From assembly GCA_033439265.1 (NCBI GenBank), contig JAVTVX010000024.1:806001-870000 (forward strand): a DNA stretch of 64,000 nucleotides. The letters are read 5' to 3'. A model generated the notes under the pieces. The model did no database searches. It had not been told where the DNA came from and saw only the letters and a program-made list of their open reading frames with translations. Below are positions 48,035 through 59,553 of the stretch, piece after piece (positions within the stretch are counted from its first letter, which is position 1; each line of letters begins with the position of its first letter). This DNA comes from Dillenia suffruticosa. Taxonomy: Eukaryota > Streptophyta > Magnoliopsida > Dilleniales > Dilleniaceae. The position numbers were made by a program, and so were the translations under genes.

Positions 48035-48517
48035 TGTTGGTTATTGATGCCCATTATGGGCATTTAGGTAATTAAGGAATGAGGTAACTCCCATCCTTAA
48101 TTACCATTAACCAATATTTTGGTAACCCCCACCAATTAAGTGAATTGGTCTCACCTTCCTTCTGGGAGAGAAAATAATGGAGGAAACTCTCCTTCTCCTA
48201 CCTTGTGTGTGGAGAGAAGCCATGGGAGGCAACTATGGAGGCTAGGGTTTCACATATTCTCTAGAGAGAGAATAGAGAGAGGGATGGAGATTTTCGCGTA
48301 GGAAAATCTCCCATCGTCAGACGATTCACCGGACTCGAGGCTTGAGGCGTCGTGGATTTGAGGTGGTGGTTCGATTGCGTGATCACCATCCGACCGTGCG
48401 ATCCGTTCGAGGGACATCGCGACACGGTGGATTTTGGAGACCGCCCAATAGAGGTATTTATCCCGAAAATTCCGATCTATTTAATTCACGCTTCCGCATG
48501 TGCGATTAAATCCAATA
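48035..48517 (+). repeat. 3' LTR of the copia element
   Basis: Same length as the 5' LTR, with four single-base differences. It ends in TA instead of CA. GGTTG follows immediately. Confidence 0.97.
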
Positions 48518-48965
48518 GGTTGAATAAAAATACCGTTTTATAATTGAATCAGAAATTGGCGGTTCAACCGCGATTCAACCATGAACCACGGTTCAACCGC
48601 TATTCAGTCGTGAACCACGGTTGAACCGTCAGTTTTAAAAAACCACGATCTAGGGTTAAAACCTAAAAAAATATTTTTTTAAAAATTATTTTTTATTATT
48701 TTTAATTTTTATGAGATGTGAGATTATCAATTTTTGATATTATGATTTTAATTTATATTTTATATGACTTTATAATTTAGTTATTTAGATCTTAATTATC
48801 AATATGAGTTTTAAAAGTAATTATTAATTATATATATATATATATTTAATTATTATTAAAAAATCAACGGTTTGACCATATTGATCTACGGTCTAATCGG
48901 TTCAATCATATTTTTGAATTTTATGGATCAATACACGGTACGATTATGATAACATTAATTATATC

Positions 48966-50690
48966 ACATTGCCAAGTAGCTAGCTTCACTTGTTAATTAG
49001 ATTAATATCAAATTAATTAAATTAAATTAAATTAATACATAAACACATGAGGGGTTTGTGTGGTGGGGTTTATTAATGATTTTAATAATCTGAAATTAGT
49101 GTGGCGTGTTAAAGTGATACCAAAAGTTTTCCTGAAATAGAAAGCAAGGGCTTTGCCTTTTTTGAGGGCATCTTTCATATGAAGCCCTACCAAATTTGAT
49201 AAAGGCTTTTTTTAAAAAAAAAAAAAAAAATTGTAAAGCAAAATGAATAGTACCAAGCCTAAGCTAAAAAAGATACCCAAAAAAATATTTGCCCCATCAT
49301 GCTTATAATCTCAACTTGGTAGTAAAATATTTGCCCCATCATGCTTATGATCCATAATATTAAAAAATTGTTAATATTTCAGAAAAAAAAAAAATAGTAA
49401 ACAAGTTGATTGGCTTAATTTGGTAAGAGCACAGGGGTCATTTCAACCCGATCCGACTCAGTATTTTTGAAAATACTTTTATCTAAATTATTAATACTAA
49501 TTTGAATACTAGTTGCTTATCAAAGAAACACACAAATTATTTTAACTACATCGCCAATAGAATTAATAGAAGAGACATGGAGAGCAGCGTTGCTATTTCT
49601 TCTGAACAAACATCACAATGAGGTTGAGGATAACAATCGTATCTCATGTTCTTTAATCGAATAGTAAACATGTGATTTCATAATTACAAATTAATGACAA
49701 TAATAACTATGGTATCTCATTTTCTTTTTTCTATTAATATAAATGCTACAGAATAGAATCTCTGGCGGCACACATGGATGGCATATTGACTAACCAGTGT
49801 CCTGTGACCAGAATCATGATATGGAGGCTCGTTGAAAAGCGACCCAAGTGCACTGGAATCACACTTCTTTTTCAGTTCACACCATACAAATGTTCTCTTT
49901 CCATAAGTAGAACTGACCTTTTGTCTAAAACAAGATATAAAGCATAAATTTCAATAGTTGTTATCCATAAACAATAACGTGCCTTACCATATATCTTCTC
50001 TTTAATCCATTCCCACCCCTGTTCCTGACAGCGACTAAATACTTCACTTGGTTTTGAAATATATATGGTATTCGAAAACTTTGTTAATCTGAGTTTGATT
50101 AACTTTTTGTTATTTATTTTTTTATTTTTAAAATTTAAATTTGAGATTTTGATTAATTGAGTTTAGTATTCGGTTACTAAAGTCATGCACTATTGTTCGA
50201 CAACCATAAGGGTTAGAAATAATTTCAAATAAATCAAAAAATTATACACTAAATAAAAGGCTTGGCTAAATATTTTAAGCAAAAGAAAAAGTCTTTTTTG
50301 TTTACAAAAAAAATATTTACATCATTTTTATTAAAAAAATCTTAATTTTATTATTTATAAGGACAATTTTTTATTTTATAAAACAGTATAAATTGGGTAT
50401 GATTGAGTAATCTGACCATAATTTATTTTTTTATATTTAAGAAAAATGAAAAACGCAATTAATAATATGAAAAATAAAAGAAAAGGGAAAAGTTAAATAT
50501 CAAAATTTCTATGGAAAGGTAGAGGAGAATGGAGGAGGGCCAACCGACAACAGAAGTAAAAATTTACAGTAGAAGGGTGAGTTAAAGTTCGAGTGAGGCG
50601 GGTGGGTTTTAATACAACTCACTCAAAACTCCTTGATCTGGATGCTTCCCTGACAATTGACATGAAATAAAGGGCTGTAGTCCTCCCCTC
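48966..50690. other. AT-rich spacer upstream of SPL
   Basis: No gene recognised. An 18-base word, ATTTGCCCCATCATGCTT, is repeated at 49288 and 49329. The last 200 bases should hold the SPL core promoter. Confidence 0.5.
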
Positions 50691-50692
50691 CT

Positions 50693-50702
50693 TTATTTAA
50701 AA
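50693..50702 (+). promoter_or_regulatory. TATA-like box of SPL
   Basis: TTATTTAAAA lies about 30 bases before a CT-rich leader start near 50730-50750. It is the best TATA candidate upstream of the SPL leader; the start site itself is inferred. Confidence 0.4.
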
Positions 50703-50817
50703 GCGACCCCAGAAAAAGCAAAAGCTTCCATTGCCGTACCCAACCCTCTCTCTAACTTCGTTCTCTCCTCTGTTCAAAACCAGTTAGCTTCAGATTTATC
50801 TCTCTACAGAAACATTT

Positions 50818-50844
50818 ATGGCGAACCCCACCGACACCAACTAG
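50818..50844 (+). other. Eight-codon upstream ORF in the SPL leader
   Basis: ATGGCGAACCCC..TAG encodes MANPTDTN. It lies in the probable first leader exon, which seems to end at a donor GTAATT (50872). It is the first ATG after the TATA-like box, so scanning ribosomes should meet it. Confidence 0.45.
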
Positions 50845-51364
50845 TAACCCCACGGCTCTTGGCTTAATTCGGTAATTACCCCTCCATTGTCTGTCCTATT
50901 TCTTTTGTTTCCTTTCTTTTCTAGGGTTTCTAGTTCTCTCTGTTCATTTTTGTACCAGTTAAATGTATAGAAAAATTGGATTGTACTTGCAAATAGTAGT
51001 TTGAATGAAGTCATTGCAAAAGTCTCCTTTTCTTGCTTTCCTATTTCTTCGCATTCGAAACCCTAGATAAGATTAAAAAAACAACTTAATTTTTTTAACG
51101 TTTTACGGTTAATAGAATTTGTTTTTCTGGAATCCCTTTTGCCAAATTTGTTAGATTTAGGAATTCAACGAGGGTTTCACTATCTTCTTGATTTCTATTT
51201 TTGTCCCATTTTCCATTTTTCATTTTGAAAATGATTTTACTTTTTGTGGAAAAGAGTCTTTTGAGTACTACAAAACGACGACGTTTTGCTCTGTTTGGTA
51301 TTTAACAGCATTCTTTTAGCACACAAAACTTCTGGATTTTGTTTATGAATGATCTATACAAGGT

Positions 51365-51662
51365 TCAGAGAAAACCCAGATTAATCAAAGAACTAGGATT
51401 GTTACTTGGGGTTTGAATCTTTTTCTGAAGGGGATGAGAGGGATTTTACAGCCACTGGGGCATGTTAAAAAAGTCACTATCACATTTTTTATAAGCACCA
51501 GTGTAATCTGTGGGCTTGCTGTTGCAAGTCTTTGTTTAAAGAAATCCTAGATAATTAAAGAAAGACCTTGATGGTGACTTGGTGTTGAGTCTTTTGGGAA
51601 ATTATAAAGGTTTGGAATCAATTTTACAGTCACTGGGGTATGTTAAAAAATGTCACTATCGC
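51365..51662 (+). repeat. Imperfect tandem duplication in the SPL leader intron
   Basis: TTTTACAGCCACTGGGGCAT (near 51443) recurs as TTTTACAGTCACTGGGGTAT (near 51623), with similar flanks (TAATCAAAG and ACTTGGGGTTTG against TAATTAAAG and ACTTGGTGTTGAG). The unit is about 170-180 bases. It lies between the likely leader donor at 50872 and acceptor at 52452. Confidence 0.65.
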
Positions 51663-52462
51663 GAGGATCTGAAATCTGGGTCTACGAAATAATTGGAGAG
51701 AGAGACAGATCGGTTAATGGTGTGTGGAGCCTACACTCTGTCTCTGCATCTGAGTCATTGATAATTTCTTTTGGACGGTAACGATAGATGTTTAATCTGT
51801 GATTGGGTTTCGTGCAGTGAGAAACACAGATAAAGAAAGAAAAAACGTCATTCGCTTCTTAGAGTGTTGGAGGAACTCGGGGAGTGAACTTTACCTCCTC
51901 CAAAAGCTTATGTTGTTAGCCAAAGTGTGAACCAGAGCCTTGGCAGAGGATCGTCTGTTGTGTGGGTACTTACTTTGGCCACCTTCGTGGTGGGAAAATG
52001 GGAGGAGAAAGAAATCTAGAGTGGGTATTTTTTAGGGTTTAGATGTCAAGTTGCTGTCGCTTTGGTCTGAAATGTTAGTATATTTTGGTTATTGGAGATG
52101 GAGGTCCCTTTGTTTGTGCTATCTCTATTTCTCTTTCTGTGCTGGCTTATATAATCAATTTGGTACACTGAAGCATCATAGGTTGTAATAGATAAGATGC
52201 AAAAAAATAAAGGATCAGGATTGCCTGTCTGCTTCTCTTTGTGGTCTTTGAAGGCGAGGCCAATTTAATTTATATTAGGAAATTTTGTTAGTTGTGTTAT
52301 AATTTGTTGCTTATTGGTCTTGTGCTGTTCTTTTATTTGGGGGTTTTTGATTCGGAATAGTCATGATTTTGATTTCCTTTTTGTGCTTTGCTTAAATTTC
52401 TGTGTCTGATTCTGTTGTCATTTTCTGGCATCTAGTTGCTTTTGCTTGGCAGGGAGTAGGAC

Positions 52463-52468
52463 ATGTAA
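52463..52468 (+). promoter_or_regulatory. Minimal AUGUAA upstream ORF before SPL
   Basis: ATG followed directly by TAA, 24 bases before the main ATG and inside the exon that follows the TTGGCAG acceptor at 52452. A start-stop uORF of exactly this sequence is known in Arabidopsis NIP5;1, where boron-dependent ribosome stalling lowers translation and destabilises mRNA. Its activity here is inferred. Confidence 0.5.
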
Positions 52469-52492
52469 AATTGATTAAGGAATTTGCTGTAG

Positions 52493-55400
52493 ATGATGGA
52501 TTGGAATACAAAAGCTCCGTCACAGTGGGATTGGGAGAACCTTGTCATGTTCAACACCAAATCACTTGAAATTCCAAAGAAACTGCAGCCTACAGACTGG
52601 GGATTTGAAGGAGAGGGAGCTGTAGACTCTGAATCTCTCTACTCGTCTGGTGGGTTTTCAGGCTCAGATCTAGGTTATGGTTCTCCATCGAAAAGCTCAA
52701 AATCATCTTCGTTAGATTTTTCTTCGAAGGAGGGAACAAAAACATCTAGATTCTCTTGTGAGACTCCCGAAGGCTTTACTATACATTTTAACGCACAAAA
52801 CGAGTTGGATGGTGCTGAGCCAACTAAGGTTTCTCGGACACTGGAGGCTTCAGTAATCTCTGCTGAACCACTGATTGGTCTAAAGCTTGGTAAGCGAACA
52901 TACTTTGAGGACGTTTGTGTTGGCAGTAATACCAAGACTTCTGCCATTCCTGTAAATCCTGCATCACCTGCTACAAATATCAAGAGATCCAGGTCATCTT
53001 GTCAGATTTCTCATGCCCCGCGATGCCAAGTTGAAGGTTGTAACCTTGACCTCTCATCAGCTAAAGATTACCATCGCAAGCATAGGGTTTGTGAGAGCCA
53101 TTCTAAGTGCCCAAAAGTGATTGTGGATGGCCTGGAACGTCGGTTTTGCCAACAGTGTAGTAGGTGAGTTTTTAAAATCTGTGATTTTGGAAGTTGATGC
53201 TCCTGATTGTTATGGTTGCTTTGAGCCTCTCTCTAAATCTTGTCAAAGACCATCCTAACTGCTTCGTCTGTGATGTTGAAGGTTTCATAATTTGTCAGAA
53301 TTTGATGAAAAGAAACGGAGCTGTCGTCGACGTCTTTCTGATCACAATGCACGAAGGCGTAAGCCACCACCGGAGGCTATTCAATTTAATTCCATGAGGC
53401 TGTCTTCATCATTCTATGGTACTGATTTAAACTGCATTTTTGCACTATCCTTGTGGTAGAGATCTGTATAGCTTATGCAACTTCTTATATTGCTGCACTT
53501 AAATCCTGTCTAGTTGCTGCTTCAGTTTGGAATTGAAAGTTGAACATGTGCAAGATCAGCTACTGATTTGTAATATCGCTTGCGTTCAGGCTGGTTTAAG
53601 TTTAGTTTGTCCACAGCTGCAACCATTGACTGACATTCTGAGCTGAGCTAATTTCCCTTGAATCACCCAGTTTAACTGTACACTTTCATATGCAAATTTG
53701 CTCGCCTGAAATATACAATTCTCAAGCTGCTCAGTGGCTTACTTGGATAGGAAGCTTAATTTTCTTGTTGCTGGTGCAAAGTTTTCCTATATCCCTAGAA
53801 AATTGTCTATTGTCTCTCTGGTGACATCCGAACTACCCGTTTAAATTCAAAGTTGGCTTCTCTGACGTTAGCATTAACTTTTTCTTTTTCTTTCTTTTTT
53901 TTTTGGGTTTAGGCATGGACAGTGAGTTATTATAGTGTATCTGAATGAAAGTGGTAGATGTCAATTAGCTAACAATTTTGCATTATTTATTTTTTTGGCA
54001 GGAGCTCTAAATACCTGAATTGTGGCAAGAAAAATGATAATTAGATCATAGGACACCTCATTTTGTAGGCCACTTTTTTACTGGGAGTTGAAACACTCAA
54101 GGGTTAACATCCTTCTTTGTCAAAAAAATTAAAAATCCTTCTCTGTCAAAAAAAAAAAAAAAAAAAAAAGTAATTGAGTTGCATGCTTTATATAGAGACT
54201 CATAGTTTTATTGGAGATACTTGTCTCTCACAACAAGCTTTCTAGATGGTGTGTGTGGAGGATTTGTTGTACTTGTGGTCATTTCTCATTGAACTAACTA
54301 CTGTATTCATGTTTTTGGTAGAAATTTGTTATTATTTTTTTATGGGAAAATATAGCAGTAATCACTTTCAAAATGATCCTTATTCAAGAGCTATGTATCT
54401 ATCCTAAGTCCTTGTTTTGGGTAGATTGGGCAGAGAAAAGTGCACGTCTGGTATAAAAGGTGCTGACATGACTAAATAACTTCATTATATTTCAATATTC
54501 AAGCCAATCTTATATTCACCTCATTAAAAATATGTCATCTCTTTTTCTGGTCACGGCTATCTCTCTTAGCGTCAAGATTGTACTCGCTTTTGATGTCTTA
54601 GAGCACAGGATAGCATGACTGTTGAATGTGTTAGGGTTTTCTTTGCATGTACACGAGCATGAGAATTTAGTGTAGAAATGGAGAAACTGACTTGAGATGG
54701 ATGTGAGCAGCTAGCAGCTTCTATATAATGCGTTATGATAAATTTAGCCATATTGGTGGCATAAATTCCATGCGACCAGAAAACTGATGGCCATTTTGGA
54801 TAACGAGCATTACGGTTTAGGACAGAGGTAACTGTAACAAAACTTTGATGACCATCTTGAACCTTTTGGAAGCTTGAGGATCAATCCAAAGTGCACTAGG
54901 CACAAAAGTATGACTGAAAGTAGTGAAATTTTCCGGTTTTATTCTTGCTGTCTTTTTCTTAATTTTAAGGCTTATATGATTGTTCAGGAATTATTGTGGA
55001 ATTTTCAATCTTTTCATGTTGATCATTGAGAGTTGTCTAAGTAGGCGAAAAACAAAGAACTCAAATCGCATCTACCTGGTTTTTGTCTGCTAGTATAAGT
55101 TTGTTACTCGTGGTTGTGCTTTTTAAGAAGACTGTTCTGATCCACGATACTAATATAGATATGGAACAATGGAAATTCATTTTACATCTTTCTTTTGTAT
55201 AGGTTTTCTTATTTTATCTAATGTGGATGTCCTTGTTCAGGTGGAAGGCAACATATGAGCTTTGCTCCGGTTATCTGTGGAAGAGCTTCTACAAGTTCAA
55301 CTTGGGACAGCACATGTGGGTCCAAGTTAGGTCGAACAAAAGCTTGTTTTATTAATTTTTCCAGAGATGAAGGCCTTGATAGGCAGGTGCAATTAGCCAG

Positions 55401-56255
55401 CAACAAGCTGGTAAATGCTATCATTACCAATCATGATGCTAATAATAGGCTCTTGCCATCCAAGAGAACCACTGCTGAGGTTCTTAATCAAGGTATGTTG
55501 ATTTTGTTTAGAAAGTTGGCGTATTAACTACTCAACTTAATTTTTGTACATTGACGGAATTTTTTTGGATGATCCCATCAGCAATCACCTGAGTGTGATG
55601 CAAACTTGTTAAACGGTTCTTGATGAATCCTGAAGTCCTTGTTATAGTTCAACTAGTTAAAACCCCTAGCTCATGTTTGGTATGAGGAGGAAGGGCACAG
55701 GGATAAACATGATGCATGCAAAGATAGAATCCACCCTTCATTTTTCTTGAGGTCACCCCTCTCCTTTCCCCTCGTTCTAAACATGCCCCTAGGGCTATGA
55801 ATGATGAAAGGAGGTAGTTTTATTGCATAACTAAGATGTCCTGCCATGTCATGTTCCTCTGCTCTGATATTATCAGTGGTGTCATACTCACCATTTGACT
55901 ACTTTTATTAGGCTTCAAAGAATCAATGATATCTCCGAGCCTAAATGCAACACAGGATTTTCGGCGTGCTCTCTCTCTTCTGTCAACTAACACTTGGAGT
56001 TCATGTGAGCCTGAACCTGACAGTCTTAACCACATCATACATGTAAACAGCACCAGCATACCTTCAGCAACGTCGAATACAGTGCCCCCACCTTTGCCAC
56101 TTGCTCCCCCCGACTGTTGGCGTTCTGAGCAACAGACAGTCAACTCCAGGGTTCATACACAAGCCTCCTATGCTGACAGCAGCGGTCACTTTCAAGAGTT
56201 TCAACTATTCAGAGTGCCTTACGATCCTGATTTTTATGCTAATCAGTACAATTGA
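52493..56255 (+). CDS. SPL2/10/11: SBP-box transcription factor, SPL2/10/11 clade
   Basis: Four coding exons: 52493-53163, 53282-53418, 55241-55492 and 55912-56255. Borders are GT..AG and the phases join to 467 residues. The SBP domain (about 178-252) begins [20 protein letters not shown] and has the Cys/His residues of both zinc sites. The conserved intron falls in CQQCSR/FH. A bipartite nuclear signal ([17 protein letters not shown], 235-251) overlaps its end. SBP domains bind GTAC-core DNA. A perfect SPL-type miR156 site in exon 4 encodes ALSLLS. In Arabidopsis this clade promotes the juvenile-to-adult change, leaf and inflorescence traits, and silique development, as miR156 declines. The start follows the short MxWN..QWDWENL block of the clade; two adjacent ATGs (52493, 52496) are possible. 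Nearby LCR and RAMP4 mirror Arabidopsis SPL10/11. Clade placement is confident; the exact orthologue is not settled. Confidence 0.95.
55966..55985 (+). promoter_or_regulatory. miR156/157 target site in SPL
   Basis: GTGCTCTCTCTCTTCTGTCA is identical to the site in Arabidopsis SPL genes. It pairs with miR156 with a single mismatch in the middle-to-3' part. It lies in the coding sequence of exon 4. Confidence 0.95.
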
Positions 56256-59200
56256 TTAGTGGGCCAAAAAGAGGTGTCTTTGACTAACCAGGTGTGTGGA
56301 GTCTTAAGCTTTTCTTTGCTTTTTGTTTGTGTTGGGTGGGGAAGGTTTAATTTTTCTTACATGGAATAAACCAGATGCAAAACTGTCCACTTTGTCATTA
56401 TGTCTGATGATATGCCAAATATACCAGCAGATAGATGGTGTTAGACTTAATAAAATCTCTCTAAAGTTGATCCTAGCTGCACCAAAAAATGCCAAACTTG
56501 GACTGGTAACCTGACCCATTGTGACCAATTATACCTTCGGTCGGTTAGAAGTCTATTTGTTTTTGTAATTGGTCAAAATTTATTATGCTAGGGAACTGCA
56601 GATTGGTTATCTAACTTGTTTTTGCCATCGTCTTCAGGGGAGCTGGTCAATGTTGTCCCAAGGCTTCGTGGGTGCAAAAATTTTTTGTGGACTCGTATTG
56701 TTGATGATGGCATTTTGTATGAAATGGCTTTTAAGTGATTTGTCATGTGGTTCTGCCATCAGTCACAAAACTATAGTTATTATGGTTCCAGGGTTCCGTT
56801 TGTGCTGGATAATTGCGAACTATGTTCTTGCCTCTATTCTGTTTAAGCCATGGGGGTAAAGAACGTTTGTAGTTTGACTGCACTGATGAACGTTTCCGTT
56901 TTCAGGTGCATCTCTTTACATGGCATGTTGTCTTCAATTTTACCTTCTCTTCAGGGGTGTTGAGAAAAGGAAATGATTGTATGTGGCTTCCTTTTAAGTT
57001 CTGTAGTGAACCATTGTTAAGGACCTCAAGGAGGGTCGCAGGCTTACATGGAGAGATTACACCTTCTCACTCTCTCTCTCTAGATGAGGAGGATGTCGGT
57101 TAACATAGATGCGAATTAAAGACTTGCTTGATATTTTATACATCGACTTCATTGACTTGTGGTCACAGGAAGTAGCCCGTTTAGGGGGGTGGGTTCTTAG
57201 GAAATAAGGCACAGATTTAGGGGGAAAAAATTATATATTTTACACTACTTTGTGTTTGAAGATACGTGAATGGGACTCATAGCTGGTATGGTTATGTGGT
57301 GTATGTTGCTTCTACTTGATTATATTATCTTATTATTGGAAGATTTATGATAAATGAACAGCGGGTTGACGAAGTAAGAAGAGAATTTTTTTTTTTTTAT
57401 TATTAAATACAGGGAGACTTTTATAAGGGAAAGAAGAGTTATAATTCATTGCAAGAGATTATTTATAAAGATTTGGGACTTGTTAACCTCAAATGCCTTA
57501 TAAATTGTAGAATGAAGACTGATCAGGTCCATTTCTGAAGGTCCCTGCGTAGGCCCAAAATGTGAATAAATGAAACCGAAAAGACGCCAGCAAAAATTAA
57601 GCCAGATCTAGCACAACTCAGTCAGGCCCATGAAAAATATTGGACGGTCAGGCACAATGCTGGATAGGACACCATTCTGGATCAAACACGACCCATTTTG
57701 GGCCCAAGTGAAGTTCGGTCAAGTTGGCCCAACCGAGAAAATAGTGGGTCAGGCAAAATGTAAAATTTTTTAGGACCGAATACCCTTTGGGCAGACTTAT
57801 GAAAATTGAGCATTTCCCCAAGCAAAAAGGTAATGAGTCAAGCCAGGCCAGCCCATGTATCTGGTTTTTGGGTCTAGCCCAGTTCGTTGGACACAGACCA
57901 TATTGACCATATTCCATCCACGAACGTTGAGGTGTTGACCGCATGGATAACAATAGGCTCAGTCAAGTCCAAATAAACACTGTTTCTTAAGATGTGGACC
58001 ACCCAGGCATTAAGCACACCATTTGAAATTTAGTCTTGACAGGTACAAAGTTCGACCGATCTTTTTTTTCAATCACAATGATCCAAGTCTAGCTCTGAAA
58101 ATATGGCACAAAACCACAAATTTAAAATCACAATGATCCAGCAAAAGGGGGGGAGTTGGGGGAGGGGGGGGGGGAGCCTATTCCTAGCTGAGAGATTATC
58201 CTACCACCAAGCACTCCACGACTCAAATAGCACTCATCTTTAGAATATGAACTTTAGAATAAGAATTTATTTATTTATTTATTTATTTTCGGTCTTCACA
58301 AGGAAGCATCACCATCCACCTCCCTGAAGCAGTTTTTACCACAAAAAGCTTGACCCAGGATTAGTCCTGTATTTACACGAGGACATTTATCTCGATCAAT
58401 TCTTGACAACCAAGAAGCATCCTCCAGGCATATGTTCCAAATCAAAGATTTCTCAATGGATGGAATCCATGGCTTCTGGAGCTACCACTTCCCACTGGAG
58501 CAGGAACTTAACATCATGCCAAAGTCATTCAACCATTGCCACTGCCTCCCAATATATAGCCCTCAGAATTTTAAAATGAATAGGAGCTAACACCGGCTCA
58601 AATATTCATATCACATGGCATCAAGAAGTACCATGACTTCCATTAACACCATGAGATAAGGAAGATCAGCACTCAACCATTAGACGGAGAGGCACAGTTT
58701 ACAAACCAAAGGTCAAAAGCAGCATACTCAAACTTAAAAAATGTAGTATGTTTTATGAAACCTTATTCCCCAAAAGAAGACGCTTCCCTCTGGACGGGAT
58801 AAATGGAAAAGTTGCACAATCCAAAACAAAAACTCAAAAAGGCACCTACAGATGCCATCATAGAGCAAAGAGAAAAACAGCTTCCTCACCACAGAACTAG
58901 CTTAAAAGGCATTTCAGTGCACAGCCATAACAAGCACCAATCACTAAAAAAATATATAAAACTAAACTTGAATCTAAAGAATTTAACCCCCTAGACACTT
59001 CTCATGCTTCAAGAACCGGTGACAAATACCTTGTTATGTCATGAAATTTGCAAGGAAAAAAAAAATTGACATCACCAGAGACAACCAGGACCTACCTTGC
59101 TGAAATCCAGGACCATGGACACTCAGAAGTTATGCTTCAAATAAAAAACCTTAACTAAATAGGACAATACCAAATGCAGACCAGAGCAGTACGGGCCTCA

Positions 59201-59553
59201 GTATCCTACCTCAGTGCTATAGATAAGACAACCCAAGTGCATGGCAACATGGCCGCTAGAATAGATGAATTTGATACCAAAAATTAAATACCTACCTAAG
59301 TAGATAATGAAAATCAGAACTGTAAAATCTTGCCAGATTAAGCTGGCGACCATCGATAAATCTCAAGACAGGAACCCATAGACCAAATACCACTGCACTT
59401 AATACAAGAAGTTTGACACAGGTCATGAGAAGCTAGAGTAACATAACAACTGCTGCAACATGAAGACGACGACAAGACTGACTTTGAGACACCCATATTG
59501 CATAGCTGGACGACAACTCTGGACCTTGTCAACCCTCAAATATGTCCTAGTAC
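56256..59553. other. Tail-to-tail spacer between SPL and the zinc-finger gene
   Basis: The left part is probably SPL 3' UTR and the right part (from about 58300) likely 3' UTR of the zinc-finger gene. A patch at 57540-57960 is rich in GGCCCA/GGTCAGGC words and is probably a worn repeat. A G homopolymer block lies at 58148-58176 and an (ATTT)n run near 58267-58288. No further gene was recognised. Confidence 0.5.

Larger units (their letters stand above)
41517..48517 (+). mobile_element. Young non-autonomous Ty1/copia retrotransposon
   Basis: A 7,001-base element with two 483-base LTRs and the target duplication GGTTG (41512-41516 and 48518-48522). A primer-binding site complementary to initiator tRNA-Met (TGGTATCAGAGC, 42001-42012) and a polypurine tract (AAGTGGGAGA, 48025-48034) are intact. 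The interior follows copia order on the plus strand: gag with zinc knuckle, integrase, reverse transcriptase, RNase H. The LTRs differ at only four sites (about 0.8 percent), so insertion was recent. Gag-pol is nevertheless broken by many stops and frameshifts, so this copy was probably already defective when it moved and used enzymes from a relative. Confidence 0.95.
41441..48956. mobile_element. Small DNA transposon (MITE-like) split by copia
   Basis: The nine bases AATTATATC flank it at 41432-41440 and 48957-48965. The left end reads AATGTTATTAAAATTGG. The right end, reverse-complemented, reads AATGTTATCATAATCG, giving short terminal inverted repeats. The interior is built of GGTTCAACCG-like words. 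Removing the copia element and one copy of its target duplication leaves roughly 0.5 kb with no coding capacity. A 9-bp duplication suggests a Mutator-like source, while 8 bp would suggest hAT; the TIRs are too worn to decide. Confidence 0.7.
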
